Shown: positions 26,475-39,353 of the stretch, piece after piece
How the letters are laid out: every line of letters begins with the position of its first letter
How positions within the stretch are numbered: the first letter of the stretch is position 1
From: Pseudomonadota bacterium
GTDB taxonomy: Bacteria; Pseudomonadota; Alphaproteobacteria; Acetobacterales; Acetobacteraceae
Assembly (NCBI GenBank): GCA_021809435.1
Contig: JAKBAD010000003.1
Span: forward strand, 170,366-234,365
DNA: 64,000 nt
Direction: 5' to 3'
Position numbers and translations under genes: made by a program
The notes under the pieces: model-generated
What the model saw: the letters and a program-made list of their open reading frames with translations, nothing else
What the model was told of the DNA's origin: nothing
Databases searched by the model: none

Positions 26475-27524
26475 TTGCACACAACGCCACTAGATGGGCT
26501 CAACCGGCGCCTCGGCGCCCGCATGGTCGAGTTCGCGGGCTATGACATGCCGCTGCAATTCGCCGGCATCATGGCCGAGCACAAAGCCACCCGCGAAGGC
26601 GCGGCGCTGTTCGATGTTTCGCACATGGGCCAGGCCATCATCCGTGACGTGGCGGGCTTCTCGCGCCTCGTGCCGGGCGACATTGCCGGCCTCAAACCTG
26701 GCCGCCAGCGCTACACGCTGCTGCTCAACGAGGCGGGCGGCATCATCGATGATTTGATGGTGGCCAATTTCGGCACGCATCTCCAGGCCGTGCTCAATGC
26801 CGGGCGCAAGGACGTGGATGTGGCGCACATGCGCGCCCAGGGGCTCGAGGTGGAACCCCATTTCGAGCGCGCGCTGCTCGCTCTGCAAGGCCCCAAAGCC
26901 AAAGACGTGCTGCCCGAGGGCGCCGGGCTCAAATTCATGGATGCCGCCGCCCTCACCATCGGGGGCATGGCCTGCGTGGTCACGCGCTCGGGCTACACGG
27001 GCGAGGACGGATTCGAGATCGGCTGCGCCGGTGAGCATGGCGAGGCCCTTGCCGCGCTGCTGCTGGCCCGTGGCGCCGTGCCCGCGGGCCTTGGCGCGCG
27101 CGACTCGCTCCGCCTCGAGGCCGGGTTGCCGCTCTATGGCAACGACATCGATGAAACCACCAATCCCGTCGCGGCGGGGCTGAATTTCGCCCTCTCCAAA
27201 AAACGCCTGGAGATGGCCGATTTCATCGGCGCGGCGGCGGTCAACGCGGCGCTCGCCAGCGGCCCGGCCAGCAAGCTGGTCGGCATCCGCCTCGAAGGCC
27301 GCGCGCCCGCTCGCTCACACGCCGAAATCCGCGTCCAGGGCGCGCGCGTGGGCGAGGTGACCTCGGGCGTCTTCGCCCCCACCCTCAACGCGCCCATCGC
27401 GCTGGGCTATGTGCGGGCCGATCTGGCCAAGCCCGGCACCGCCCTTGAGCTCATCGTGCGCGACAAGCCGCTCGCCGGCCAAGTCGTGACCCTGCCCTTC
27501 GTTCCCCACAACTACGCCCGCTGA
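26475..27524 (+). CDS. gcvT: Glycine cleavage system T protein (aminomethyltransferase)
   Basis: Transfers the methylene group from aminomethyl-lipoyl GcvH to tetrahydrofolate, releasing ammonia. 349 residues with [23 protein letters not shown], the Asp-containing [26 protein letters not shown] and [18 protein letters not shown]. There is no in-frame ATG near the start; TTG 26475 (HTTPLDGL) lies 5 bp after a GGGGG ribosome binding site and matches the family N-terminus, so I choose it over TTG 26463. First gene of riboswitch-gcvTHP. Confidence 0.96.
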   Translation: MHTTPLDGLNRRLGARMVEFAGYDMPLQFAGIMAEHKATREGAALFDVSHMGQAIIRDVAGFSRLVPGDIAGLKPGRQRYTLLLNEAGGIIDDLMVANFGTHLQAVLNAGRKDVDVAHMRAQGLEVEPHFERALLALQGPKAKDVLPEGAGLKFMDAAALTIGGMACVVTRSGYTGEDGFEIGCAGEHGEALAALLLARGAVPAGLGARDSLRLEAGLPLYGNDIDETTNPVAAGLNFALSKKRLEMADFIGAAAVNAALASGPASKLVGIRLEGRAPARSHAEIRVQGARVGEVTSGVFAPTLNAPIALGYVRADLAKPGTALELIVRDKPLAGQVVTLPFVPHNYAR

Positions 27525-27535
27525 AAGGTTTTCCC

Positions 27536-27912
27536 ATGACCCAGATTTATTTCTCCGAAGATCATGAGTGGGTGTCGCTCGGCGCCGACGGCATCGCCAC
27601 CATCGGCATCACCGACCATGCCCAGGAGGCCCTGGGCGACATCGTGTTCGTCGAGCTGCCCGAAATCGGCCGCGCGGTCGGCAAGGCCGAGGCGGTGGCG
27701 GTGGTCGAGAGCGTCAAGGCCGCGTCCGACGTCTATGCCCCCCTCGCGGGCACGGTGGTCGAGGCCAATCAGGCGATCATCGATGACCCGGCCCTGGTCA
27801 ACAGCCAGGCCGAATCGGGCGCCTGGTTCTTCAAGCTCCGCCTCGATGACGCCAGCGCCGTCAACGCCCTCATGGACCGCGCGGCCTATGAAACCTTCCT
27901 GGGCACGCTTTC

Positions 27913-27916
<4 letters not shown>
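27536..27916 (+). CDS. gcvH: Glycine cleavage system H protein
   Basis: Lipoyl carrier that shuttles the aminomethyl intermediate between P, T and L proteins. 126 residues, with the lipoyl-lysine motif [11 protein letters not shown] (K61) and the C-terminal GAWFFKLRL. It starts 11 bp after gcvT, and its stop overlaps the gcvP start (ATGA). Confidence 0.97.
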
Positions 27917-30783
<2,867 letters not shown>

Positions 30784-30949
30784 GCGCTTTGCAAACTCTC
30801 CCGGCCACGACACAAAAAAATCATGGCCGGGGGGGAAAATATCACTTGCGCCCGGGGGGTATTGGCCTCATAAGCCGCCCCCACTGGCCCAGGGGGGCGC
30901 GGTAAGGTGCCGCGTTCTACAGGCTGTCTACTAGTTGAGGGGGTTCGCA
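30784..30949 (+). other. gcvP-speD intergenic region
   Basis: Contains CCCGGCCA...TGGCCGGG (about 30802-30833), a weak terminator without a U-tract, then GC-rich sequence. No clear promoter or RNA motif is visible before speD. Confidence 0.35.
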
Positions 30950-31405
30950 ATGAACGCACTTGCCCGACTGGGGATGGTCTCGGAGTCTCCGAGCGAAAAC
31001 CAGGCGATGTCGTCGGTCTCACCTGAGCCGCAAAAGGATTATTATATCGAGAAGGACGGCGTGAAATACGCCGGCATGCACCTGATCATTGATCTGTGGG
31101 GTGCTTCCAATCTCGACCAGCCCGATCTTATCGATCAGACGCTGTGCGATGGCGCGGTCGCGGCTGGCGCCACCATCTTGCATCATCATTTCCACCATTT
31201 CGAGCCCAATGGCGGTGTCTCGGGCGTGGTGGTGCTGTCTGAGAGCCATATCTCGATCCATTCCTGGCCCGAGCGTAACTTCGCCGCGCTCGATGTGTTC
31301 ATGTGCGGCTGCGCCGACCCTTATAAGCTCATTCCCTTCCTGAAGGCGGCCTTCACGCCGTCGCATATCCAGGTGAATGAGCAAAAGCGCGGCCTGATCG
31401 CCTGA
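30950..31405 (+). CDS. speD: S-adenosylmethionine decarboxylase proenzyme
   Basis: Supplies decarboxylated SAM, the aminopropyl donor for spermidine. The 151 residues form a class-1B proenzyme. The autocatalytic site is in LSESHISIHSWPE (cleavage between E98 and S99, S99 becoming pyruvoyl). HHHFHHFEPNGGVSG and FMCGCADP (catalytic Cys) are also present. ATG 30950 is used; the in-frame TTG at 30935 is less likely. speE follows 150 bp later on the same strand. Confidence 0.95.
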   Translation: MNALARLGMVSESPSENQAMSSVSPEPQKDYYIEKDGVKYAGMHLIIDLWGASNLDQPDLIDQTLCDGAVAAGATILHHHFHHFEPNGGVSGVVVLSESHISIHSWPERNFAALDVFMCGCADPYKLIPFLKAAFTPSHIQVNEQKRGLIA

Positions 31406-31554
31406 AGCCACGGCCGGAGCTTTTGGCTCCGGCGGGCTTTTTCCGCAAATTTCCTGCCAGACCGCGCGGCCTCCACCGCGCGGGCCCGGCTTTGTGCCGC
31501 ATGCTGATGAAATTTCAGCCAGCGCGCGGCTTCGTGCAACAGGAATTCCCAGTC

Positions 31555-32412
31555 ATGACCGACACCTGGTTCAATGAAACCCTCTACCCCGATTGGGGTC
31601 AGCGCTTCCGCTTCACCCGCCAGCTCGCGCGCGTGCAAAGCCCCTTCCAAGACATCGCGGTGTTCGAGACCGAGAGCCACGGCAACGTGCTCACCCTCGA
31701 TGGCGTGGTGCAGATCACCGAGCGCGATGAGTTCGTGTATCAGGAAATGCTCACCCACGTGCCGCTGCTCGCGCATGGCAACGCCAAGAACGTGCTCATC
31801 ATCGGCGCGGGCGATGGCGGCGTGCTGCGCCATGTGCTCATGCACAAGGGCGTTGAGCGGGCCGTGATGGCCGAGATCGACGGCGACGTGATCCGCCTCT
31901 CCAAGGAATTCCTGCCCGGCATCTCGGGCAATGCCTGGAGCGACCCGCGCGCCGAGGTGATCGTGGGCGATGGCATCGACTATGTGAAAAAAGCGCCCGA
32001 CGCCTCGTTCGATGTCATCATCGTCGATTCGACCGACCCGATCGGCGTTGGTGAGGTGCTGTTCACCGATGAGTTCTACCAAAACGCCGCGCGCATCCTC
32101 ACCCCGTCCGGGTTGATCGTGAATCAATGCGGCGTGCCCTTCATGCAGGCCGACGAGCTTTATGAAACCTCGCTCCGCCGCAAGCAGTTCTTCCCTCATG
32201 TCACCGCCTATGTGGCCGCGGTGCCCACCTATGTGGGTGGCTACATGACCCTCGGCTGGGCCGGCAAGGATGCCTCGCTCACCCAGCAGCCGGTCGAAAT
32301 CATCGCGGCGCGCGCGGCGGCGGCGGGCATCACGGGCGAATATTGGTCGCCCAAGGTGCATGTGGCGAGCTTCTGGCTGCCGCCTTATATCGAGAAGCAC
32401 CTGCCCAAATAA
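31555..32412 (+). CDS. speE: Polyamine aminopropyltransferase (spermidine synthase)
   Basis: Transfers the aminopropyl group from decarboxylated SAM to putrescine. 285 residues: TLYPDWGQRFRFTRQLAR, the nucleotide site IIGAGDGGVLRHVLMHKGV, AEIDGDVIRLSKEFLP and the catalytic-Asp motif IIVDSTDPIGVGEVLF. ATG 31555 has AGGAA 9 bp upstream. The last 28 bp overlap the convergent SDR gene of the glycan operon. Confidence 0.96.
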   Translation: MTDTWFNETLYPDWGQRFRFTRQLARVQSPFQDIAVFETESHGNVLTLDGVVQITERDEFVYQEMLTHVPLLAHGNAKNVLIIGAGDGGVLRHVLMHKGVERAVMAEIDGDVIRLSKEFLPGISGNAWSDPRAEVIVGDGIDYVKKAPDASFDVIIVDSTDPIGVGEVLFTDEFYQNAARILTPSGLIVNQCGVPFMQADELYETSLRRKQFFPHVTAYVAAVPTYVGGYMTLGWAGKDASLTQQPVEIIAARAAAAGITGEYWSPKVHVASFWLPPYIEKHLPK

Positions 32413-33257
32413 TCGGCCGTATCCTCAATCTGGCGCGTCAGCGCGGCGGGTTGCAGGCCAAGCCGGGCTGCATGGGCCAAATAGGGCGTGGCGTCGCCGA
32501 GATAAACATCGGCGGCGCCATTTTGCCATGCGGGCCGCTCAATCGTGAGTGGCCTGCCCAGCACTGCGGCCGCCCGCGCGGCGAGTTCCGAGAGCTCAAC
32601 CGGCTCCCCCCAGCTGTCGAACACTGGCGGCGACTCACCTGCCGCCAGCAGCCCGAGCGCGATGTTGAGCACATCAAAAACATGCGCATAGCCCCGCCAT
32701 ACCGGATGCTCAGCACGCAGACGAACCGGCCCGCCGGCCAGTAAATCGCGAATAATGCAGGCCAGCGCATAAGAGGTGAGTTTATTGATGAACGGCCCCG
32801 CGAGGTTGAACACCCGCATCACCACGCAAGGCACGCCCAGCTCACGGCCAAGCGCGCCAAACCGTGCTTCATCCTCGCGCTTGCCCTCGCCATAAGGCCC
32901 CGCCCCATAAGCCGCGCCCGAGGACGGCACAAACACCCCCCGCGCGCCCTGGCGGCGGATATACGCCTCAACCGTCGCGGCAATGGCGCGGTTGGTGGCC
33001 ATATAATCCGCCAGCTCCATCCCGCTGGCATGCTCACGGGTTAAAAACGCCATATGCAGCACCAGAGCGGTCTTCACCTCCAGCCGAGGCAGATCGCCGA
33101 GCGCTCTGATGGCGATCACCCGGCCATCGCGCAGTGTCTGCATCCGCGCCGTGGCGCCAAACGCATAAATTTCGGCGCCCGCCCGCGCCGCCAGCTCCAG
33201 CGCCGCCTGGCCCAGCCAGCCGCCAGCGCCCGTAATAATCACCGGCCCCTCAAACAT
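32385..33257 (-). CDS. NAD-dependent epimerase/dehydratase (extended SDR), end of glycan operon
   Basis: 290 residues with Rossmann motif ITGAGGWLG and a YGEGK segment following [10 protein letters not shown], the YxxxK catalytic pair of extended SDRs. [18 protein letters not shown] resembles the nucleotide-sugar binding part. It is last in the operon and starts inside the end of rfbH (8-bp overlap). From context it could reduce the branched 4-acyl sugar as YerF does in yersiniose synthesis, but this is inference; epimerisation is equally possible. Confidence 0.85.
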   Translation of the reverse strand: MFEGPVIITGAGGWLGQAALELAARAGAEIYAFGATARMQTLRDGRVIAIRALGDLPRLEVKTALVLHMAFLTREHASGMELADYMATNRAIAATVEAYIRRQGARGVFVPSSGAAYGAGPYGEGKREDEARFGALGRELGVPCVVMRVFNLAGPFINKLTSYALACIIRDLLAGGPVRLRAEHPVWRGYAHVFDVLNIALGLLAAGESPPVFDSWGEPVELSELAARAAAVLGRPLTIERPAWQNGAADVYLGDATPYLAHAARLGLQPAALTRQIEDTADYLGRCFSI

Positions 33258-34569
33258 GGGCGCTGAAAAATTTCTCAAACGCCGCCAGCATATACTCGAT
33301 ATGCGCGGGCGTGAGGCCAGGATAAACCCCAATCCAAAACGTCTGGTTCATCACCAGATCGGCATTGGGCGTTGGCCCCGCCACCCGGAAATTCCGCCCC
33401 CGCATATAAGGCTGATGAATGAGATTGCCGCCAAACAAATAGCGCGTGCCGATGCGCGCGCGGTTGAGATGCCCCACCAGCCCCGCGCGGTCGATGGGCG
33501 ATCCCGGCCGCACGGTGAGCGGCAGCCCAAACCATGAAGGCTCGGCGTCTCTCGTCGCCTCGGGCAAAATCAAATGCGCCTCGAACGGCTCAAGCCCCTT
33601 GCGCAGCATGGCGAAATTCTCGTTGCGAACCCGCACGAACTCATCCAGCCGGTCGAGCTGCGCCACACCAATGGCCGCCTGCATGTCGGTCATCTTTAAA
33701 TTATAGCCGAGATGCGCATAGATATATTTATGATCATACCCCGCCGGCAGCCCACCAAGCTGCCACTCAAATCGTTGCTTGCACGTATTATCCTGCCCTG
33801 GCGCACACCAGCAATCTCGCCCCCAATCTCGAAATGATTCGAGCGCGCGCTTGAGCACGCTGTGGCTGGTAAACACCGCGCCCCCCTCACCAGTGGTGAT
33901 ATGATGCGCGGGATAAAAACTCAGCGTGCCGATATCGCCAAACGTACCCACCGTCCGTCCCTGGTAACGCGCTCCCAGCGCGTCACAGCAATCCTCGATG
34001 AGAAACAGGCCATGCGCCTTGGCAAGCGCGGAAATCTTGTCCAACTCGAACGGATTTCCAAGCGTATGAGCAATGACAATCGCCTTCGTGCGCGGCGTGA
34101 TCGCCGCCTCGATTGCCTTGGCGTCGATATTGTAAGTAGGCAAAGATACATCCACAAACACCGGCACCAGCCCATTTTGCAAAATCGGATTCACCGTGGT
34201 TGGAAATCCGGTCGCGCAGGTAATCACCTCATCACCCGGCACAAGCGCGCGCTTTTTTAACAGCGGGCTGGTCAGTGCCGAAACCGCCAGCAAATTTGCC
34301 GATGATCCCGAATTGGCAGTGAGCGCGAAGCGCGTACCGGTGGCGCGCGCCAGCCGTTTCTCGAACTCATCATTGAACCGCCCGGTGGTCAGCCAGAAAT
34401 CCAGCGCCGAATCAACCAGATTAACCATCTCAGCCGATCCCACCACCTTGCCCGAAACCGGCACCGGTGAGGTCTTGGCATCAAAGGCCCGCGCCCCGTG
34501 CGCCGCCTCGGCATAGCGGGCCGAGAGACGTAAAATCTCCGCGCGCAGTTCGTTCAGTTCATCATTCAT
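33250..34569 (-). CDS. rfbH: CDP-4-keto-6-deoxy-D-glucose-3-dehydrase (RfbH/DdhC, E1)
   Basis: PMP and [2Fe-2S] dependent enzyme that removes the C3 hydroxyl of CDP-4-keto-6-deoxyglucose. 439 residues of the DegT/AspAT fold. The usual PLP lysine is replaced by His in [16 protein letters not shown] (H222/H223), the hallmark of this dehydrase. The [17 protein letters not shown] segment carries the cluster cysteines. Activity needs an E3 reductase (DdhD/AscD), and none is encoded in this window. Start overlaps rfbG. Confidence 0.95.
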   Translation of the reverse strand: MNDELNELRAEILRLSARYAEAAHGARAFDAKTSPVPVSGKVVGSAEMVNLVDSALDFWLTTGRFNDEFEKRLARATGTRFALTANSGSSANLLAVSALTSPLLKKRALVPGDEVITCATGFPTTVNPILQNGLVPVFVDVSLPTYNIDAKAIEAAITPRTKAIVIAHTLGNPFELDKISALAKAHGLFLIEDCCDALGARYQGRTVGTFGDIGTLSFYPAHHITTGEGGAVFTSHSVLKRALESFRDWGRDCWCAPGQDNTCKQRFEWQLGGLPAGYDHKYIYAHLGYNLKMTDMQAAIGVAQLDRLDEFVRVRNENFAMLRKGLEPFEAHLILPEATRDAEPSWFGLPLTVRPGSPIDRAGLVGHLNRARIGTRYLFGGNLIHQPYMRGRNFRVAGPTPNADLVMNQTFWIGVYPGLTPAHIEYMLAAFEKFFSAHV

Positions 34570-35605
34570 GGCTGCCATAGGCCTCAATCTGCGCGGTTGA
34601 AAAGGCTTTCATGTCGGCACCGCTCCCAAATGCCCTGTACCACTCAACGCTTTCGCGAAGCGCCTCGTCCAGCCCCAGGCGCGGCGCCCAGCCCAATTCC
34701 GCCCGCGCCTTGGCCGAGGATAGCCGCAACACCGGCGCCTCGTGCGGGGCCTCCGCCTGGGGCGCCAGCTCATAGGCCGCGCCCGCACCCCACAAAGCGC
34801 ACAGCTTTTCGGCCAATGCACCAACCGTCACGGCGGCCTCGTCGTCAGGCCCGAAATTCCAAGATACCCTCTCCACACCAACATCTTCCGCCGCCAGCAT
34901 ATAGCCGCAGAGCGGGTCAAGCACATGCTGCCACGGGCGGATGGCGCGTGGATTGCGAACCCGCAGGCGCTCGCCCGTCAACATGGCGCGGAAGAAATCC
35001 GGCACCAGCCGGTCCGCCGCCCAATCGCCGCCGCCAATCACATTGCCCGCCCGCACGCTGGCCACCCCCAGCCCCGCCCGCAAAGGGTAAGAGGCCGCAA
35101 CCAGCTCCGCGCAAGCCTTCGAGGCGCTGTATGGATCTTTCCCGCCCAGCGGCGCGCTTTCGCCATGCGCCTCATCCGATTCCGCATAAACCTTGTCGCT
35201 GGTAATAATAACCACCCGCTCAACGCTTGCCCCCTCATTGGCCGCGCATAAAATATTCGCCGTGCCCATGATATTGGTCTCATAAGTCTCCATCGGCCGG
35301 GCGTACGACGCGCGCACCAAAGGCTGCGCGGCCAGATGAAAAATCACCCTTGGCCGAAACGATGCCACCGCGCCCCGCAGCGCGTCCAGCGCACGCACAT
35401 CGGCAATCTGGTGGCGCAAAACGCCCTCGACCCCACACAGGCTGAAAAAATCCGGCACCGTATCGGGCGCCAGCGCATAGCCTGCCACCTCGGCGCCAAG
35501 TTTTGAAAGCCATAGCGATAACCAGCCGCCTTTAAAACCCGTATGGCCGGTCACCAGCACGTGCTGGCCCCGCCAGAATTCCGGCGCGGGCAGGCGGCTC
35601 ACCAT
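34562..35605 (-). CDS. rfbG: CDP-glucose 4,6-dehydratase
   Basis: Converts CDP-glucose to CDP-4-keto-6-deoxyglucose. 347 residues with NAD site [16 protein letters not shown] (the long HTGFKG form typical of RfbG), [24 protein letters not shown], the YSASKACAE catalytic YxxxK, and [12 protein letters not shown]. It overlaps both neighbours by a few bases, implying translational coupling within rfbFGH. Confidence 0.96.
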   Translation of the reverse strand: MVSRLPAPEFWRGQHVLVTGHTGFKGGWLSLWLSKLGAEVAGYALAPDTVPDFFSLCGVEGVLRHQIADVRALDALRGAVASFRPRVIFHLAAQPLVRASYARPMETYETNIMGTANILCAANEGASVERVVIITSDKVYAESDEAHGESAPLGGKDPYSASKACAELVAASYPLRAGLGVASVRAGNVIGGGDWAADRLVPDFFRAMLTGERLRVRNPRAIRPWQHVLDPLCGYMLAAEDVGVERVSWNFGPDDEAAVTVGALAEKLCALWGAGAAYELAPQAEAPHEAPVLRLSSAKARAELGWAPRLGLDEALRESVEWYRAFGSGADMKAFSTAQIEAYGSHE

Positions 35606-36393
35606 TTGATCCAGGGCGCCTGCCCGCGCTCAATCAGCTGGTCCAGATTAATCCGGTCTCGCAGCGTATCCATCGGCTGCCAGAATCCATCATGCCGCCA
35701 GGCCTGTAATTGCCCCGTGGCCGCCAGCCGCTCCATCGGCGCCTTTTCCCACAGCGTGGCATCATCCTCGATCAAATCCAGCGCACGCGGATTGAGCACA
35801 AAAAACCCGCCGCTGATTGGCCCGGCTTCCGTCGGCGGCTTTTCCTCAAACCGCGTCACCGCCCCGTCCTCAATATGGAGCGCGCCAAACCGTGCCATCG
35901 GCCGCACCGCCGCCACCGTGGCGAGCTTACCATGCGCGCGGTGAAACGCGATCTCGCCGGCAATGTCGATATCAGCCACCGCGTCGCCATAACTCATGCA
36001 AAACAGCTCATCATCGCCGAGATAATTCCTGATCCGCCGCAGCCGCCCGCCGGTCTGGGTATCTTGCCCCGTCTCCACCAGCGTCACCCGCCAATCCTCG
36101 GCCTGGGTGCTGTGAATTTTCACCCCCGAGCGCAGCTCAACCGTAATGTCGGCGGAATAAAGATTATAGTTGTAGAAATAATCCTTGATCTTATCGCCCT
36201 TGTAGCCAAGACAGATGATAAAATCCGTCACCCCGTGCAGCGCATAAATCTTCATGATATGCCACAAAATCGGCCGCCCGCCGATCTCTACCATCGGCTT
36301 GGGCTTGCTGTCGGTCTCCTCAGAAAGCCGCGAGCCCCGCCCGCCAGCCAGAATAACTGCCTTCACCCCTCTCGATCGGTCAAGCATCTTCAT
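35599..36393 (-). CDS. rfbF: Glucose-1-phosphate cytidylyltransferase
   Basis: Makes CDP-glucose from CTP and glucose-1-phosphate, the entry step of the CDP-dideoxysugar route. 264 residues: ILAGGRGSRLSEET with the nucleotide-binding GxGxR, KPKPMVEIGGRPILWHI, CLGYKGDKIKDYF, MSYGDAVADID and GFWQPMDTLRD, all diagnostic of RfbF. ATG 36393 lies inside the end of the TPP-enzyme gene. Confidence 0.97.
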   Translation of the reverse strand: MKMLDRSRGVKAVILAGGRGSRLSEETDSKPKPMVEIGGRPILWHIMKIYALHGVTDFIICLGYKGDKIKDYFYNYNLYSADITVELRSGVKIHSTQAEDWRVTLVETGQDTQTGGRLRRIRNYLGDDELFCMSYGDAVADIDIAGEIAFHRAHGKLATVAAVRPMARFGALHIEDGAVTRFEEKPPTEAGPISGGFFVLNPRALDLIEDDATLWEKAPMERLAATGQLQAWRHDGFWQPMDTLRDRINLDQLIERGQAPWIKW

Positions 36394-38167
36394 TATTCCA
36401 CATATTCTCAGCCAATTCCTCGCGCGTCAAAAACGGCGCCATGTCGTGCAAAGGTGATGACACTATCCGCCCATCATCGAGCCTGCGTGAGGAAAGCTTC
36501 GGCGCGAAGCCCTGTTGCGGGTCGAGCTTCACCCATAAAAATCGCGGCCCCGGCGTCGCCAAGGCATGGGCCAGCGCGCCCGGCAATTCGGCATGGGTGG
36601 CAACCGTCACCGGCTCATAGCCAAACGCCGCCGCCACTTTGCCAAAATCGGGAAAGGTGACGCCATTGGTGGCATCATAGCCAAACTGATTATCAGCGAA
36701 AAATGTCTGCTGCGTCTGCTTGATCGAGGAATAGCCCGCATTGTCGAGCAGCATGATCTTGATATTGAGCGTCTGCGCGATGATGCTTTGTAGCTCCTGC
36801 ATGTTCATCATGAAGCTGCCATCTCCCGATAGGCAAATAACATCGCGCCCTGGCGCCGCATAAGCCGCGCCTATCGCCGCGGGTAGGTCATAGCCCATCG
36901 AGGCCGCGCCAGAATTTGAGAACATCCTTTGCCCAGCCTTGAGCTTTGCCGCCTGAAAAGTGGTCACGCAGGCGGTGGCGTTGGCGGTCACCACCACCGC
37001 GTTCCCGTTCAGCGCCTCGAATAATTTGTCAGCGAACATATAAGGATTCACGCCGCGCGAATCATCCGCATAAGCGGGCTGCAACACCTGATAGCGCCGG
37101 CGCCGCTCCTGGCACCAGCCCACATAGTCAAGCTGCGCCCTGGTGGGCTCAAACCCCGCCAGCGCCTCGTTCAGCGCCGGCAGAAACACCTTCAAATCCG
37201 CATGCACCGGCATCTCGATGGTCAGCGTCGGCTTGTGCAATTCCGCTTCGTCAATATCCACCATAATCCTGGTGGCAAGGGGCGCGAAATTTTCCCAATT
37301 ATAAGAAATCTGCCGGATATTCAGCCGGCAACCCAAAATCAGCACCACATCGGCATTCTGCACCGCGAAATTGCCGGCCCGGTCGCCCACCGTTCCCGGC
37401 CGCCCCACATAGCCAGGGTGGTCATCGGGCAGCACATCATGGGCGTTAAAGGCGGTCGCTACCGCAAACCGCGTGAGATCGCAAAGCTTCAGAAACTCAG
37501 CATAAGCGCCCGAAATCCGCACGCCGGTGCCGGGCATGATCACGGGGCGCTTGGCCGCGCGCAAAACCGCCGCCACCGCCGCCGCGTCAAAGGGCAGTGC
37601 CTCGTCCTCGGGCTCAAAGCCTGGCAAGCTCTCCGGGTCAATCTGCGCGCCCTGCACATCCATCGGCACGTCAATCCACACCGGCCCCGGCCGGCCATGC
37701 ATGGCCAGATGCAGCGCCTTTTCCACCACATAGCGCGTGTCCTGCTTGTCGCGCAGCACCACGGCATATTTGGTTATCGGCTTGACCACCGAAACAATGT
37801 CAGCCTCCTGGTCGCCCAGCTGGCGCAGCGGCAGATTGTAGCTTGAAGCCATCGTCTCCTGCTTCACCTGTCCCGATATAATCAGCATACCAATCGAATC
37901 AGTCCAGGCGCCATGCACGCCGTTCAGCGCGTTCAGCCCCCCCGGCCCGGTGGTGACATTCAACAGCGCCAACCGCCCGCTCAAGCGGCAATAGCTCTCC
38001 GCCGCCATGGCGCAGGCCTGCTCATGGTGCAAACAAACGCCCGTGAGCGATTTGTTGCGCGAAAACGCATCGTTCAAATGCATCGCCCCGCCGCCGGTCA
38101 CGGTGAAAAAATGCGTCACCCCCGCCGCCGCCACCCGCGCGGCGATATAATCCGCAACCCGCATCAT
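36380..38167 (-). CDS. Thiamine-diphosphate enzyme, acetolactate-synthase-like (YerE-like candidate)
   Basis: 595 residues. The N-terminal domain has the activating Glu in LHHEQACAMAAESY; the middle domain includes RPVIMPGTGVRISGAY; the C-terminal TPP site is LSGDGSFMMNMQEL...LDNAGYSS. Next to rfbFGH, a TPP enzyme recalls Yersinia YerE, which adds a two-carbon unit from pyruvate to C4 of CDP-4-keto-3,6-dideoxyglucose to give a branched sugar. The family assignment is firm; the substrate is inference. It overlaps the NeuB-like gene (TGATG) and rfbF. Confidence 0.88.
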   Translation of the reverse strand: MMRVADYIAARVAAAGVTHFFTVTGGGAMHLNDAFSRNKSLTGVCLHHEQACAMAAESYCRLSGRLALLNVTTGPGGLNALNGVHGAWTDSIGMLIISGQVKQETMASSYNLPLRQLGDQEADIVSVVKPITKYAVVLRDKQDTRYVVEKALHLAMHGRPGPVWIDVPMDVQGAQIDPESLPGFEPEDEALPFDAAAVAAVLRAAKRPVIMPGTGVRISGAYAEFLKLCDLTRFAVATAFNAHDVLPDDHPGYVGRPGTVGDRAGNFAVQNADVVLILGCRLNIRQISYNWENFAPLATRIMVDIDEAELHKPTLTIEMPVHADLKVFLPALNEALAGFEPTRAQLDYVGWCQERRRRYQVLQPAYADDSRGVNPYMFADKLFEALNGNAVVVTANATACVTTFQAAKLKAGQRMFSNSGAASMGYDLPAAIGAAYAAPGRDVICLSGDGSFMMNMQELQSIIAQTLNIKIMLLDNAGYSSIKQTQQTFFADNQFGYDATNGVTFPDFGKVAAAFGYEPVTVATHAELPGALAHALATPGPRFLWVKLDPQQGFAPKLSSRRLDDGRIVSSPLHDMAPFLTREELAENMWNNEDA

Positions 38168-39294
38168 CAAACCAGGCGCGGCGCGGTCCGCGCGGCCTCG
38201 TTTGGTGCCTCGGGGTCAATGCCGCGCTGGTCAATCATCCGCGCCAGCGCCGAGTCCGCGCCATAAGGGCTGTCAATGTTACGAAACGCCACCGGCGCAT
38301 CCTGCGCCACGGCATTGATCAGCACTTCACCCTTCATCATCTCCCGGCAGGAAATCTGGCCCTTTTGCAATGGCACGGCCAGATATACATCCTCATCCGT
38401 GAGAATATGCCCTGCCGGCAGGTCGCGTTTGGCATAAACGCCGCGCACCAGCCCGTCCAAATAGCGCACCTCCTTCTCGGGTGGCACGCGCTTGGCGGCC
38501 GCCGAACCACCGCATAATTCCTGCGCCTTATGGAAGGCCTTGAACCAGCTATCCACCTGCTCGGGCAGCGAGCAATAGGGCGAGACGGCAATGCCATCCG
38601 CCTCGATATCGACATGGCGCTCAAACGTCCGCGCGCCCTTGGCGTACGCCACCAGCATCGAATTATGCCAATCATGATATTCATGGCTCGAGAACCCGAT
38701 TACATTCTCGGGGTAGCGCGCGCGCAGAAAATCAATCTGGTTGATCTCCAGCTCCGAATCCTCGGACGGATAGATCGACACGCAATGATTGATCGCGAGC
38801 GGGATGTTGCGCTTGCCAAAGAACGAGACAATATCATCCAAATCACGCAAGGAGGAGCCGCCGGTCGAGATGATCACCGGCTTGCCCGTGGTGGCGATCT
38901 TCTCGATCAAAAACCAATCCTTGATATCCGAGGACGCGATCTTGATGATCTGGATGCCGAGCTCCACGCATTTTTCCACGCTCACCTCGTCAAAGGGCGT
39001 GGCCATCGAAATCATCGAGGCATTGCGCACCGCCTGGGTCATCTTCTGGTAGTCATCCCAGCTCAGCTCGGTATCGAGGGTTTTTTTAATATAGCGAATA
39101 TCGGTCCGGTGCCGGAAATCCTTATGGATGAACCGCCCAACATCGCGGAACTGGAACTTCATGGCCGCGCGCACATTATTATAGCGCACCACCTTGCCAT
39201 AATCGGCGATAATCTTGAGCCCGCGCTCCACCCGCCCCCAATGGTTGTTGGCCATTTCCAGCACGAAGAGATTGTCGAAAATCGAGGCACGCAT
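38167..39294 (-). CDS. NeuB-family sialic-acid-synthase-like protein with SAF domain
   Basis: 375 residues. A TIM barrel with EMANNHWG, MATPFDEVSVEKCVELGIQIIKIASSDI, KPVIISTGGSS and GFSSHEYHDWHNS resembles PEP-condensing NeuB synthases, followed by a C-terminal SAF/antifreeze-like domain (VYAKRDLPAGHILTDEDVYLAVPL). NeuB enzymes condense PEP with an amino-sugar to a nonulosonate. No NeuC or NeuA is present, so the true acceptor may be another aldose. It is translationally coupled to the TPP enzyme. Confidence 0.88.
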   Translation of the reverse strand: MRASIFDNLFVLEMANNHWGRVERGLKIIADYGKVVRYNNVRAAMKFQFRDVGRFIHKDFRHRTDIRYIKKTLDTELSWDDYQKMTQAVRNASMISMATPFDEVSVEKCVELGIQIIKIASSDIKDWFLIEKIATTGKPVIISTGGSSLRDLDDIVSFFGKRNIPLAINHCVSIYPSEDSELEINQIDFLRARYPENVIGFSSHEYHDWHNSMLVAYAKGARTFERHVDIEADGIAVSPYCSLPEQVDSWFKAFHKAQELCGGSAAAKRVPPEKEVRYLDGLVRGVYAKRDLPAGHILTDEDVYLAVPLQKGQISCREMMKGEVLINAVAQDAPVAFRNIDSPYGADSALARMIDQRGIDPEAPNEAARTAPRLV

Positions 39295-39353
39295 GGCAAT
39301 GGCTCCAAAGCTTTACGGAATGGAAATTAGGAACTCCCGCATCTGGCGTCAAT

